This document shows positions 9,019 through 16,165 of a stretch of DNA of 64,000 nucleotides, piece after piece. Every line of letters starts with the position of its first letter. Positions within the stretch are counted from its first letter, which is position 1. The translations under genes were made by a program, and so were the position numbers. The stretch comes from Sphingobacterium sp. UBA5670 (GTDB lineage: Bacteria > Bacteroidota > Bacteroidia > Sphingobacteriales > Sphingobacteriaceae), in contig NZ_DIIM01000018.1 in the NCBI RefSeq assembly GCF_002420705.1, positions 159,982 through 223,981 of the forward strand, in the 5' to 3' direction. The notes beneath the pieces are model-generated. The model saw only the letters and a list, made by a program, of their open reading frames with translations. It had not been told where the DNA came from and searched no databases.

Positions 9019-9076
9019 AAATCCAAGGGCTTTATATAAAAATAGGGCTTTTATATCCCTAATCATAATTTTTTTT

Positions 9077-9115
9077 CAACAATATTGACGACGATTTTAA
9101 TGACAATTATTGTTG
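9077..9115. promoter_or_regulatory. Inverted repeat upstream of the LacI-type gene
   Basis: Perfect 8-bp arms CAACAATA (9077-9084) and TATTGTTG (9108-9115), spaced by 23 nt, lie just upstream of the regulator. A self-complementary CAATATTG overlaps the left arm. LacI-type proteins bind palindromes and often regulate themselves, so an operator is plausible, but the spacing is longer than a single classical LacI site. Confidence 0.3.
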
Positions 9116-9145
9116 GTAGATTAAACAAAGATACTTACTGTAGAC

Positions 9146-9676
9146 TTAGTCTACAAATTGAATTTCGGCTTCTCCCACTGCAAACTCCGTGGCAAGGAAC
9201 TCCAATGGCTCTATTTCCCTAAAAACGAGTTCATCCTTAAAATAAACTTTTATCGTGTCACCATATTCGCCCCAATTCACAAATTTCACTTTGTTGAGCT
9301 GTTCAAGTGGATTCCCTTTCGTTAGGATACAGATGTGCTTGTCAGCAGCTTTTAACTGCGAAAATAGCGTCTTAATATGCTCAAATAAATTTAACCTTAG
9401 TGGCAAAATAGCATTCACATGAAGCCGCTCAAAATTCTCCTTATATTTTTGATCAAATCCAAAGGTCTGCTGCGCATGTTCAAACAATAAATATTCTCCT
9501 TGATGCTCAAGGTGATTTTTCATAAAATGAACTAAATCTGCCTGTGGCGGAACGGTTTCTGTAAATTCTATAAAATTTGCAAAAAGATAATACACTTGCA
9601 GTAAGTAATCCTTTTTTGGAAAAACAACATCATCTAATTCAAAAACATACACCTTTTTCTCTTCTGGAAATAGCAT
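9146..9676 (-). CDS. HAD-superfamily-like protein with altered nucleophile motif
   Basis: A 176-residue cytoplasmic protein resembling HAD phosphatases. Motif I reads VFELDDVVF at 11-19: the position of the nucleophilic Asp is Glu13, while the second Asp15 is kept. A motif-II-like ILTKGN follows near residue 117, and the pattern LxxxxKxxFVNWGEY resembles the region around motif III. No clear motif IV DD pair is visible. Loss of the nucleophile suggests an inactive or binding-only HAD fold. It lies 77 nt upstream of the end of nothing essential to it: its minus-strand upstream neighbour is the unknown protein at 9753-10232, with which it may form a unit. Assignment rests on motif resemblance only. 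Confidence 0.55.
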   Translation of the reverse strand: MLFPEEKKVYVFELDDVVFPKKDYLLQVYYLFANFIEFTETVPPQADLVHFMKNHLEHQGEYLLFEHAQQTFGFDQKYKENFERLHVNAILPLRLNLFEHIKTLFSQLKAADKHICILTKGNPLEQLNKVKFVNWGEYGDTIKVYFKDELVFREIEPLEFLATEFAVGEAEIQFVD

Positions 9677-9752
9677 GGGTATAAAAGCTTAAAGTTAAGG
9701 GCTGTATCAACATCGTCGGAACGATTATCATGTTAGCCCCAAAAGTTATATT

Positions 9753-10232
9753 TTATTTGGATACACAGATTAGCGCTAGATCCTCACCGGAATCTGATGT
9801 GGCAAATAATCCGTCCAATGATCTTTCAAAAGTCCTCGAATCCAGTAAATTGCTACCCTTTACAAGAAGCATATAAGGCAAGTCAGCAGGCGGATTTTCC
9901 ATAACGGGAATAGTTTCTAGCAGATCCTTATCAGGGACAAGAACCGAGATCTGATACTCTTCAAATAAAACTTTGGCTTCAGAAAGCGGCTCCAGCTCGA
10001 AACCACCCAAAGGCAATACATAATTAACCTGCTGATCCAAACTTAATTTAAGCACCTCGTGTGCAAATGTAGGGAGAAGTCCTTTCGGAATCTTGGCATA
10101 GTTACCTGATTTTAGCAGTAATTCAGGAATATCTTCTGAACTTGCATAGATGACTTCGAAATCAGGTCCCAATCTTTTAGCGATACGCATTGCCAATGGT
10201 CTGGTCCCGAAAGTGATAAGTATTTTATTCAT
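9753..10232 (-). CDS. Unknown protein with Rossmann-like N-terminus
   Basis: I do not recognise this 159-residue protein. It is soluble, without signal peptide or membrane segment. The N-terminus MNKILITFGTRPLAMRIAKR has the beta-strand/glycine/helix pattern of a nucleotide-binding Rossmann half, as in pre-ATP-grasp domains. A second strand, VNYVLPLGGFELEPL (about 69-83), also fits an alpha/beta fold. It lies 46 nt downstream of the LolD-type ATPase gene on the same strand and 76 nt upstream of the HAD-like gene. The three may be co-transcribed, but nothing in the sequence links their functions. Confidence 0.6.
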   Translation of the reverse strand: MNKILITFGTRPLAMRIAKRLGPDFEVIYASSEDIPELLLKSGNYAKIPKGLLPTFAHEVLKLSLDQQVNYVLPLGGFELEPLSEAKVLFEEYQISVLVPDKDLLETIPVMENPPADLPYMLLVKGSNLLDSRTFERSLDGLFATSDSGEDLALICVSK

Positions 10233-10278
10233 TAAAAATAACGTTAGAACTCCCTTATTTAGGGGTATTTTGATTTTG

Positions 10279-10932
10279 TTACACGACTAGCCCATCCCGC
10301 ATATGAATCGTTCGATCAGAAATCCGGGCAAGTTCCTCATTATGGGTAACGATAATAAACGTCTGCTGAAATTTGTTTCTAAGATCAAAAAACAATTGAT
10401 GTAAAGCGGCTGCATTTTCCGAGTCGAGATTACCAGAAGGTTCATCCGCCAAAATAATGGAAGGATCATTGATCAGGGCACGAGCTACAGAAACACGTTG
10501 TTGCTCGCCCCCAGACATTTCTGCAGGCTTGTGGTCAATACGATGTGAAACCCCTAATAGCTCCAGCAGTTCCTTTGCTTTAGTTTCCGCCTCAGATCTC
10601 CCCTTTCCCTGTATAAAAGCTGGAATACACACATTTTCGAGTGCTGTAAATTCTGGCAACAGATGGTGGAATTGAAATACAAAACCGATATGTTCATTTC
10701 GGAAGGCACTCAACTTTTTGGCGTTCAATTTTTGAACATCCACACCATTGATGAAAACTGATCCACGATCAGGTTTATCTAGGGTGCCGATGATGTGCAA
10801 CAGCGTACTTTTACCTGCCCCTGAGGCACCGACGATGCTGACGATTTCACCTTTTTCAACGTCGATATCAACACCTTTTAAAATTGGCAATGATCCATAA
10901 GCTTTGTGAATTCCTTGAGCATGTAACATCAT
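10279..10932 (-). CDS. lolD: LolD-type ABC transporter ATPase
   Basis: ATP-binding subunit of the MacB/LolD class, 217 residues, the normal length for a free-standing ATPase. Walker A GASGAGKST lies near residue 35, the Q-loop FQFHHLLPEF near 86, the signature MSGGEQQRVSVARAL near 138, Walker B ILADEPSGNLD near 160 and the H-loop VTHNEEL near 197. LolD powers extraction of lipoproteins from the inner membrane by the LolCE permease. No permease gene is adjacent, so the partner is encoded elsewhere, as is common in Bacteroidota. The start is a doubled ATG (10932 and 10929). A -7 element ends only 4 nt before the first ATG, predicting a leaderless message. Confidence 0.88.
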   Translation of the reverse strand: MMLHAQGIHKAYGSLPILKGVDIDVEKGEIVSIVGASGAGKSTLLHIIGTLDKPDRGSVFINGVDVQKLNAKKLSAFRNEHIGFVFQFHHLLPEFTALENVCIPAFIQGKGRSEAETKAKELLELLGVSHRIDHKPAEMSGGEQQRVSVARALINDPSIILADEPSGNLDSENAAALHQLFFDLRNKFQQTFIIVTHNEELARISDRTIHMRDGLVV

Positions 10933-10936
10933 AGGA

Positions 10937-10944
10937 CAAAGATA
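10937..10944 (-). promoter_or_regulatory. -7 element abutting the lolD start
   Basis: On the minus strand TATCTTTG matches TAnnTTTG exactly and is followed by TCCT and then ATG, leaving no room for a ribosome binding site. Confidence 0.6.
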
Positions 10945-11090
10945 AATAAATTTACGATACCTCGTGTTTGAATAAATAAGCTGTTATTTCTCTATTTCAG
11001 CCATTTTATTTTACCCAAATGTCAAAAAATAGATAAAAGAGCAATTTATCCCTTGTCTTATCCCCCAAAAAAACATATTTTTACGCCAAA

Positions 11091-11098
11091 TATTTTTG
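11091..11098 (+). promoter_or_regulatory. -7 element abutting the sucC start
   Basis: TATTTTTG matches TAnnTTTG; only CAA separates it from the sucC ATG at 11102. If used, the transcript would begin at or next to the start codon. An upstream promoter inside the divergent lolD-sucC region is also possible. Confidence 0.45.
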
Positions 11099-11101
11099 CA
11101 A

Positions 11102-12295
11102 ATGAACATTCACGAATATCAAGGAAAACAAATACTAAAGAGCTTTGGTGTGCGCGTACAGGAAGGTATCGTAGCAGATACTCCAGAGCAAGCTGTGGAA
11201 GCGGCTAAAAAAATGAAAGAAGACTACAATTCTGATTGGGTTGTTGTCAAAGCTCAAATTCACGCTGGTGGCCGTGGTAAAGGTGGTGGTGTCAAGTTAG
11301 CTAAGAACTTAGATGAGGTCAAACAACGAGCTACTGACATCATTGGTATGCAATTAGTAACGCCTCAAACTGGACCTGAAGGTAAAAAAGTAAATAAAGT
11401 CTTGGTTGCTCAAGACGTTTATTATCCAGGCGAGAGCGAAACAAAAGAATTCTACATGTCTGTATTACTAGACCGTGCTAAAGGACGTAACATCGTTATG
11501 TACTCTACAGAAGGTGGTATGGATATCGAAGAAGTTGCAGAAAAAACACCACACTTGATTTTCAAAGAAGAAATCGATCCAAAAGTAGGCTTACAAGGAT
11601 TCCAAGCACGTAAAATTGCTTTCAACCTAGGTCTTTCAGGTGCTGCGCACAAAGAAATGGTAAAATTTGTTGCTGCTCTTTACAAAGCATACGATTCTAC
11701 AGACTCTTCTATGTTTGAGATCAATCCGGTACTGAAAACTTCAGACGATAAGATCTTAGCAGTTGATGCGAAAGTAAATCTTGATGAGAACGCACTATAC
11801 CGTCACCCTGATTACGCAGCAATGCGTGACGTGACTGAGGAAGATCCAACAGAAGTTGAAGCTGGTGAATCAAACCTTAACTACGTTAAATTAGATGGTA
11901 ACGTAGGTTGTATGGTAAATGGTGCTGGTTTAGCAATGGCGACAATGGATATCATCAAATTGGCTGGTGGTGAACCTGCGAATTTCTTGGACGTTGGTGG
12001 TACTGCAAATGCTGAAACTGTGAAAGCTGGTTTCAATATCATCTTAAAAGACCCTAATGTAAAAGCGATCTTAATTAATATCTTCGGTGGTATTGTTCGT
12101 TGTGACCGCGTCGCTCAAGGTGTAATTGATGCTTATAGCGAAATCGGCAACATTCCTGTGCCTATTATCGTTCGTCTTCAAGGTACTAATGCCGAAGAAG
12201 CGAAAAAATTAATTGATGAATCGGGCTTACAGGTTTATTCTGCAATCTTATTGAAAGAAGCTGCTGAATTAGTAACAAAAGTATTGAAAGGTTAA
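11102..12295 (+). CDS. sucC: Succinyl-CoA ligase [ADP-forming] subunit beta
   Basis: Beta subunit of the TCA-cycle enzyme that converts succinyl-CoA to succinate with synthesis of ATP or GTP. At 397 residues it is full length. It has the N-terminal ATP-grasp domain (MNIHEYQGKQIL start; KAQIHAGGRGKGGGVKLA near 51-68) and the C-terminal ligase/flavodoxin-like domain with FLDVGGTAN and IFGGIVRCD. The frame begins two codons earlier at a TTG; the ATG at 11102 gives the invariant MNIHEYQ start. The alpha subunit (sucD) is not adjacent; in this window sucC stands alone between its promoter and a strong terminator. Metal-coordinating Glu/Asp residues lie in MFEINPVL and DAKVNLDENAL. Confidence 0.96.
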   Translation: MNIHEYQGKQILKSFGVRVQEGIVADTPEQAVEAAKKMKEDYNSDWVVVKAQIHAGGRGKGGGVKLAKNLDEVKQRATDIIGMQLVTPQTGPEGKKVNKVLVAQDVYYPGESETKEFYMSVLLDRAKGRNIVMYSTEGGMDIEEVAEKTPHLIFKEEIDPKVGLQGFQARKIAFNLGLSGAAHKEMVKFVAALYKAYDSTDSSMFEINPVLKTSDDKILAVDAKVNLDENALYRHPDYAAMRDVTEEDPTEVEAGESNLNYVKLDGNVGCMVNGAGLAMATMDIIKLAGGEPANFLDVGGTANAETVKAGFNIILKDPNVKAILINIFGGIVRCDRVAQGVIDAYSEIGNIPVPIIVRLQGTNAEEAKKLIDESGLQVYSAILLKEAAELVTKVLKG

Positions 12296-12315
12296 TTTCC
12301 TTTTAATCATCATAG

Positions 12316-12349
12316 AAAAACGCGGATTAATTTTTAATCCGCGTTTTTT
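12316..12349 (+). terminator. Terminator after sucC
   Basis: A 9-bp GC-rich stem (cgcggatta/taatccgcg) flanked by A5 and T6, 21 nt after the stop. Classical bidirectional rho-independent form. Confidence 0.85.
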
Positions 12350-12556
12350 GTTTATTCATCTCAATTTAATTGACTCATCCCCCTAAATGATCGCGTCCCA
12401 CCAATCGCTGATCATGTCAAAGCAACGTATATCGCTTCTCCAGCTTGCAGTTTTCGCCTATTTTTATTTCATTATCTATTTTCTGCTATCGGTATAGTTA
12501 ACCGCTATTAAATGAATTAAATCAACATTTATAGCCAATAAACCAACAGAATAGCT

Positions 12557-12564
12557 TATTTTTG
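12557..12564 (+). promoter_or_regulatory. -7 element for asnS
   Basis: TATTTTTG matches TAnnTTTG, giving a leader of about 45 nt before the ATG at 12616. The 200 nt upstream of it hold no gene and no further recognisable element. Confidence 0.45.
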
Positions 12565-12615
12565 TATTGCTTTTTTAACAAAGCATCTTTTACAAGTCAA
12601 TCTCCAAAAATTAAG

Positions 12616-14061
12616 ATGGAACACACAAGAATAAAGGAACTATTGAATGCCACAGAATTTGGCAAAGAGGTCGTTGTTAAAGGTTGGGTAAGAACTTTCC
12701 GCAACAATCAGTTTATAGCAATCAATGACGGTTCGTCAATCAATAATATTCAAGCAGTTGTCGATTTTGAAAATACACCTGAAGATATCTTAAAACGTAT
12801 CACCACTGGAGCGGCAGTTCGCGTAAAAGGTCAATTGATAGAATCATTGGGCAAAGGACAGAAAGTAGAGGTTAAAGCTACTGAAGTAAGTATTATTGGC
12901 GACTCTGACCCCGAAAAATATCCTTTACAACCCAAAAAGCATAGCTTAGAGTTTTTACGTGAAATCGCACATTTGCGTTTCCGTACCGGGACATTCAATG
13001 CTGTATTCAAGGTTCGTAATGCGCTAGCATTTGCTGTGCACAAGTTTTTTCAGGAAAATGACTTCGTCTACATGCATACCCCAATCATTACTGGTTCTGA
13101 TGCGGAAGGTGCTGGAGAAATGTTTCAGGTTACAACCCTGGATTTAAAGAATCCTCCACGCAAAGAAAATGGAGATATAGATTTCAAAGAAGATTTCTTT
13201 GGAAAATCAACCAACCTAACAGTATCAGGCCAATTAGAAGGGGAGCTTGGCGCCATGGCGTTTGGAAACATTTATACCTTCGGTCCGACATTTAGAGCCG
13301 AGAATTCAAATACGACACGTCACTTAGCTGAATTCTGGATGATCGAACCTGAAATGGCTTTTTATGAACTAGAGGACAATATGGATCTGGCCGAAGCTTT
13401 ATTGAAATATGTCATTAAATATGCTTTGGAAAATTGCCCGGAAGAAATTGAGTTCTTGAAAAATCGGTTGCTGGAAGAAGAAAAATCAAAACCAGCCGCA
13501 GAACGCTCAGAATTAAATCTTATTGAAAAATTAAACTTCGTTTTAGCTAACGATTTTGAACGTGTTACTTACACCGACGCAGTTGAAATCTTAAAACGTA
13601 GCAAGCCAAACCAAAAGAAACAATTCAAATATCTAATTGATGATTGGGGAGCAGATCTACAATCGGAACATGAGCGTTATCTGGTAGAGAAGCACTTCAA
13701 AAAACCAGTGATCTTAACAGACTATCCACGGGAGATTAAATCCTTCTACATGAAGCAAAATCAACCTGATGAACAAGGAAGGAACACGGTTAGGGCGATG
13801 GATATTCTTTTCCCAGGTATTGGTGAAATGGTAGGCGGTTCCCAACGCGAGGAAAATCTTGAACGTTTATTGGACCGCATGGCCGAAGTGGGTATTCCTG
13901 CCGAAGAAATGGAGTGGTTTTTGGATACCCGTCGTTTTGGTTCGGTACCACATTCAGGATTTGGCGTAGGTTTTGAACGTCTAGTGCTGTTCACAACAGG
14001 GATGACAAATATCCGCGATGTGATTCCATTCCCGCGCACACCGAAAAACGCAGAATTTTAA
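12616..14061 (+). CDS. asnS: Asparaginyl-tRNA synthetase
   Basis: Class IIb aminoacyl-tRNA synthetase that charges tRNA-Asn with asparagine. 481 residues: N-terminal OB-fold anticodon-binding domain (VVVKGWVRTFRNNQFIAIND, about 17-36), then the catalytic core with motif 2 FRAENSNTTRHLAEFWM and motif 3 GFGVGFERLVLF near the C-terminus, ending in the typical DVIPFPRTP. Asn rather than Asp specificity is supported by FRAENSNT and the overall AsnS arrangement with an inserted helical segment (about 275-335). The frame reaches a TTG at 12562, but the ATG at 12616 gives the standard start. It has its own promoter and terminator. Confidence 0.96.
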   Translation: MEHTRIKELLNATEFGKEVVVKGWVRTFRNNQFIAINDGSSINNIQAVVDFENTPEDILKRITTGAAVRVKGQLIESLGKGQKVEVKATEVSIIGDSDPEKYPLQPKKHSLEFLREIAHLRFRTGTFNAVFKVRNALAFAVHKFFQENDFVYMHTPIITGSDAEGAGEMFQVTTLDLKNPPRKENGDIDFKEDFFGKSTNLTVSGQLEGELGAMAFGNIYTFGPTFRAENSNTTRHLAEFWMIEPEMAFYELEDNMDLAEALLKYVIKYALENCPEEIEFLKNRLLEEEKSKPAAERSELNLIEKLNFVLANDFERVTYTDAVEILKRSKPNQKKQFKYLIDDWGADLQSEHERYLVEKHFKKPVILTDYPREIKSFYMKQNQPDEQGRNTVRAMDILFPGIGEMVGGSQREENLERLLDRMAEVGIPAEEMEWFLDTRRFGSVPHSGFGVGFERLVLFTTGMTNIRDVIPFPRTPKNAEF

Positions 14062-14064
14062 CAT

Positions 14065-14108
14065 AAAAAACAACAGCCAAAACAAAATATTTTGGCTGTT
14101 GTTTTTTT
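14065..14108 (+). terminator. Terminator after asnS
   Basis: A 12-bp perfect stem (caacagccaaaa/ttttggctgttg), 7-nt loop, flanked by A6 and T7, starting 9 nt after the stop codon. Confidence 0.88.
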
Positions 14109-14205
14109 AGATAGAACATGTCAATTCAAAATGGCCTATACTTATTGACCTCCACTTAAAGGTTGGAGATTAGCGCTAGTTTATGGCACCTAAATAAAGA
14201 GAAAA

Positions 14206-14826
14206 ATGCTTATTAAGATATATAACGACAATCCCAACCCCAAAGCAATAGAACAGGCAGTTGATATTCTTCGCCGTGGCGGCGTAATCATCTACCCTAC
14301 AGATACTGTATATGGTATAGGCTGCGATATCACGCAACAAAAAGCAATCGAACGGGTATGTGAAATTAGAGGTTTAAAGCCAGAAAAAGCAAACCTGTCG
14401 TTTATTTGTTATGATTTAACAGATATCTCACAGTACACAAAATCCTTCGATACATCGGTATTCCGAGTCCTAAAAAAAGCATTACCGGGTCCCTTCACTT
14501 TTATCTTTAATGCGACCACCAAAGTCCCAAAATTACTGAGCTCAAAAAAGAAGACCGTTGGTATCCGTGTCCCCGATAATAATATTGTTCGTGAAATTGT
14601 CAAACAGCTGGGCAACCCTATTGTGACTACCTCCATCCACGATGAAGACGAAATCATCGAATATTCTACAGATCCGGAATTAATCCATGAAAAATATGAG
14701 GACCTAGTTGATGCAGTAATTGATGGTGGTTATGGCGACAATGTGGCATCAACCGTAGTCGATCTAACAGAAGGAACTTTCGATGTTATTCGTGAAGGTA
14801 AAGGTGATCTCGAACAGTATTTGTAA
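14206..14826 (+). CDS. YciO/Sua5/YrdC-family protein
   Basis: Single-domain member (206 residues) of the Sua5/YrdC/YciO family; the best-known members make threonylcarbamoyl-AMP for the t6A37 modification of tRNA. The GGVIIYPTDTVYGIGCD segment at 25-41 is the family signature. The following IRGLKPEKANLSFICYDLTDISQY is more like YciO than YrdC, since the KxR/SxN pocket is modified (KPEKANLSF). The C-terminal Sua5 regulatory domain is absent. A direct role in t6A synthesis is therefore possible but not certain. It is the last gene before the 1-kb region proposed as the replication origin, toward which it is transcribed. Confidence 0.85.
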   Translation: MLIKIYNDNPNPKAIEQAVDILRRGGVIIYPTDTVYGIGCDITQQKAIERVCEIRGLKPEKANLSFICYDLTDISQYTKSFDTSVFRVLKKALPGPFTFIFNATTKVPKLLSSKKKTVGIRVPDNNIVREIVKQLGNPIVTTSIHDEDEIIEYSTDPELIHEKYEDLVDAVIDGGYGDNVASTVVDLTEGTFDVIREGKGDLEQYL

Positions 14827-14900
14827 TTTCTCAACGTTCTGCACATCTAAAGCACATGCATAAACCAGTCAGATCCTCTGGACAAAGACTGTTGGTATTT

Positions 14901-15172
14901 TGTGCATAACATACCATTACGCAAAATTCAACAACGACTTATTAACAATAATAACCACTTATCAACACTAATAATGTTGATAAGTGGAATTACCTATATA
15001 TTCATTTTGTGTAAATGTGAACAAACAAACACTTATCAACATAAAAATGTTTAAAACAAGATAGGCAAAAGCTAAAAACCAGCTGAAAATGTGCAAAACT
15101 AGCAGGTTATTAACAACAAAATGTGAATAAACTACCTACCCCCACAAAAGATCACCAACATTATGTGTATAA
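14901..15172. other. oriC: Candidate chromosomal replication origin (oriC): DnaA-box cluster
   Basis: Eight 9-mers of the form TTAT-N-(A/C)-ACA lie within 272 bp of non-coding DNA. Plus strand: 14939 TTATTAACA, 14959 TTATCAACA, 15033 TTATCAACA, 15107 TTATTAACA. Minus strand: 14901-14909 TTATGCACA, 14975-14983 TTATCAACA, 15122-15130 TTATTCACA, 15164-15172 TTATACACA. Three match the classical TTATNCACA DnaA box exactly; the other five have A for C at position 6. The segment between boxes (14988-15032) is AT-rich and could unwind. recF and a DciA-type gene follow within 1.2 kb. Contrary evidence: flanking genes on both sides point toward the region, opposite to the usual leading-strand bias. A secondary DnaA-titration site is the main alternative. 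Confidence 0.6.
14955..14987. repeat. Inverted pair of DnaA-box-like sites
   Basis: A perfect 13-bp inverted repeat, CCACTTATCAACA and TGTTGATAAGTGG, is separated by 7 nt. Each arm holds one TTATCAACA box, so the symmetry goes beyond the box by four bases on each side. There is no T tract, which argues against a terminator. Confidence 0.75.
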
Positions 15173-15203
15173 AAAACCTCAACTAACATCAGCATGTTAA
15201 AAG

Positions 15204-15453
15204 TTAAGAATTCTTCTCAACATGTGTTTTTATCGCCATGTTGAAAAGACCAAATCCACCTCTTGTTTCTATTAACAGTTTTAAATCCGCTTGGTGGTTC
15301 TAAAAGGATTTTGCAGCGTTGTCCAACGACCGGCTGCCGTTCAAACTGCTTAATTGCTGGGCGCCATAGGGATTAAGCCTTAAATTCGCTTAACACCCGC
15401 CAAACGTCTTCCACTGTTGCATCAATAAGAATGCTTGTTTCAATCTTTTTCAT
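15204..15453 (-). pseudogene. Decayed SRPBCC-family gene
   Basis: Read on the minus strand from the ATG at 15453, the frame gives MKKIETSILIDATVEDVW and RVLSEFKA, the classical N-terminus of SRPBCC (START/Bet v1-like) proteins. It then meets a TAA where the family has Tyr. The same frame continues after the stop with family-like sequence (LWRPAIKQFERQPVVGQR, then CKILLEPPSG). After a frame change near 15285 the overlapping frame supplies a C-terminal family tail, GGFGLFNMAIKTHVEK, ending at TAA 15204-15206. The middle (roughly 60 residues of a normal 140-150) is deleted. So there is a premature stop, an internal deletion and a frameshift. I worked out the translation by hand; the family assignment is by motif resemblance. 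Confidence 0.65.
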
Positions 15454-15838
15454 CGCTTTCGTCTTAATAGATAAAATAAACAGACCTCTTTAGCATCCAC
15501 CCTATATTCTATCCATATGAAGATATCGTATAGACCGTGTCCCACCAGCCGGTAACTGAGGTCCATCTTAAATGACATTTAATTCCAAAAAGAGGCTATT
15601 CATAGGATAAGGTATACCTTTCGATCAAACAACTTTATAGCGCATAAAATTATGAGACCTTCTGCTAAGCATCAGCCTCCGCTAATGGAGATAAGACAAA
15701 ACTTGGATAAGATAGAAAGATGACGTTTGATTTTTATCAAGAATTTATTTTTGCCCGGATACGGCTCAAGGTTTTGGCTCATACCAAATACTGAATCGAT
15801 AGAAAGCTTTAATGAGTTGGTCAAACATGAAGGAGAGT
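15454..15838. other. Intergenic stretch without a supported gene
   Basis: No frame shows family resemblance. The longest minus-strand frame, 38 codons from an ATG at 15566, overlaps the start of the SRPBCC relic by ATGA and may be another gene remnant, but I could not identify it. No DnaA-box-like 9-mers or strong hairpins were seen here. Confidence 0.4.
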
Positions 15839-16165
15839 TTATAAGATGACGACTTCTTCAATAATGACGTGACCTACATATTCATTTACCCGTCCTAGTA
15901 TTTGTCTTCTCATAAGCGCCAATTCATTTTTAATGACCGCAGACTCTACACGTACAAACAGTTTTTTATCACGTACATAGAGTTGCTGTGTACGATTTGC
16001 AATAGCTTTACCGATCAATTGAGGCCAAACAGAAGCGATCGATGTTTCATCAAATTTCCTACGTAGTTTATAAGCCTCAAGGAGACGTTCAACCCCCTCC
16101 TTGATTGTCATATCGTCACTTGAACGAATAAACTCGAGACTTTTCTTTGCTTGCTTCTTATACAT
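15839..16165 (-). CDS. dciA: DUF721/DciA-family protein
   Basis: A 108-residue protein of the DUF721 family, whose characterised member DciA assists loading of the replicative helicase DnaB. Family traits: N-terminal basic helix (MYKKQAKKSLEF), then a KH-like core with VWPQLIGKAIANRTQQLYVRD and LFVRVESAVIKNELALMR. The start is placed at the ATG at 16165, which overlaps the 3' end of recF by 8 nt. A longer frame to 16219 would lie deep inside recF and adds an atypical hydrophobic leader. The overlap implies translational coupling. Its position about 670 nt from the DnaA-box cluster fits a replication role. Whether Bacteroidota members act as helicase loaders is inferred from the family. Confidence 0.8.
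   Translation of the reverse strand: MYKKQAKKSLEFIRSSDDMTIKEGVERLLEAYKLRRKFDETSIASVWPQLIGKAIANRTQQLYVRDKKLFVRVESAVIKNELALMRRQILGRVNEYVGHVIIEEVVIL

Noticed and set aside
14955..14987. The 13-bp inverted repeat read as a transcription terminator for the YciO-type gene
   Set aside because: No T tract on either side, 129 nt from the stop, and both arms are DnaA-box-like sequences that recur nearby without the symmetry.
15450..15566. 38-codon minus-strand frame whose stop overlaps the SRPBCC relic start
   Set aside because: No family resemblance that I can name, unusual composition at its end (LLRRKR), and it lies in a decayed region; more likely a chance frame or relic.
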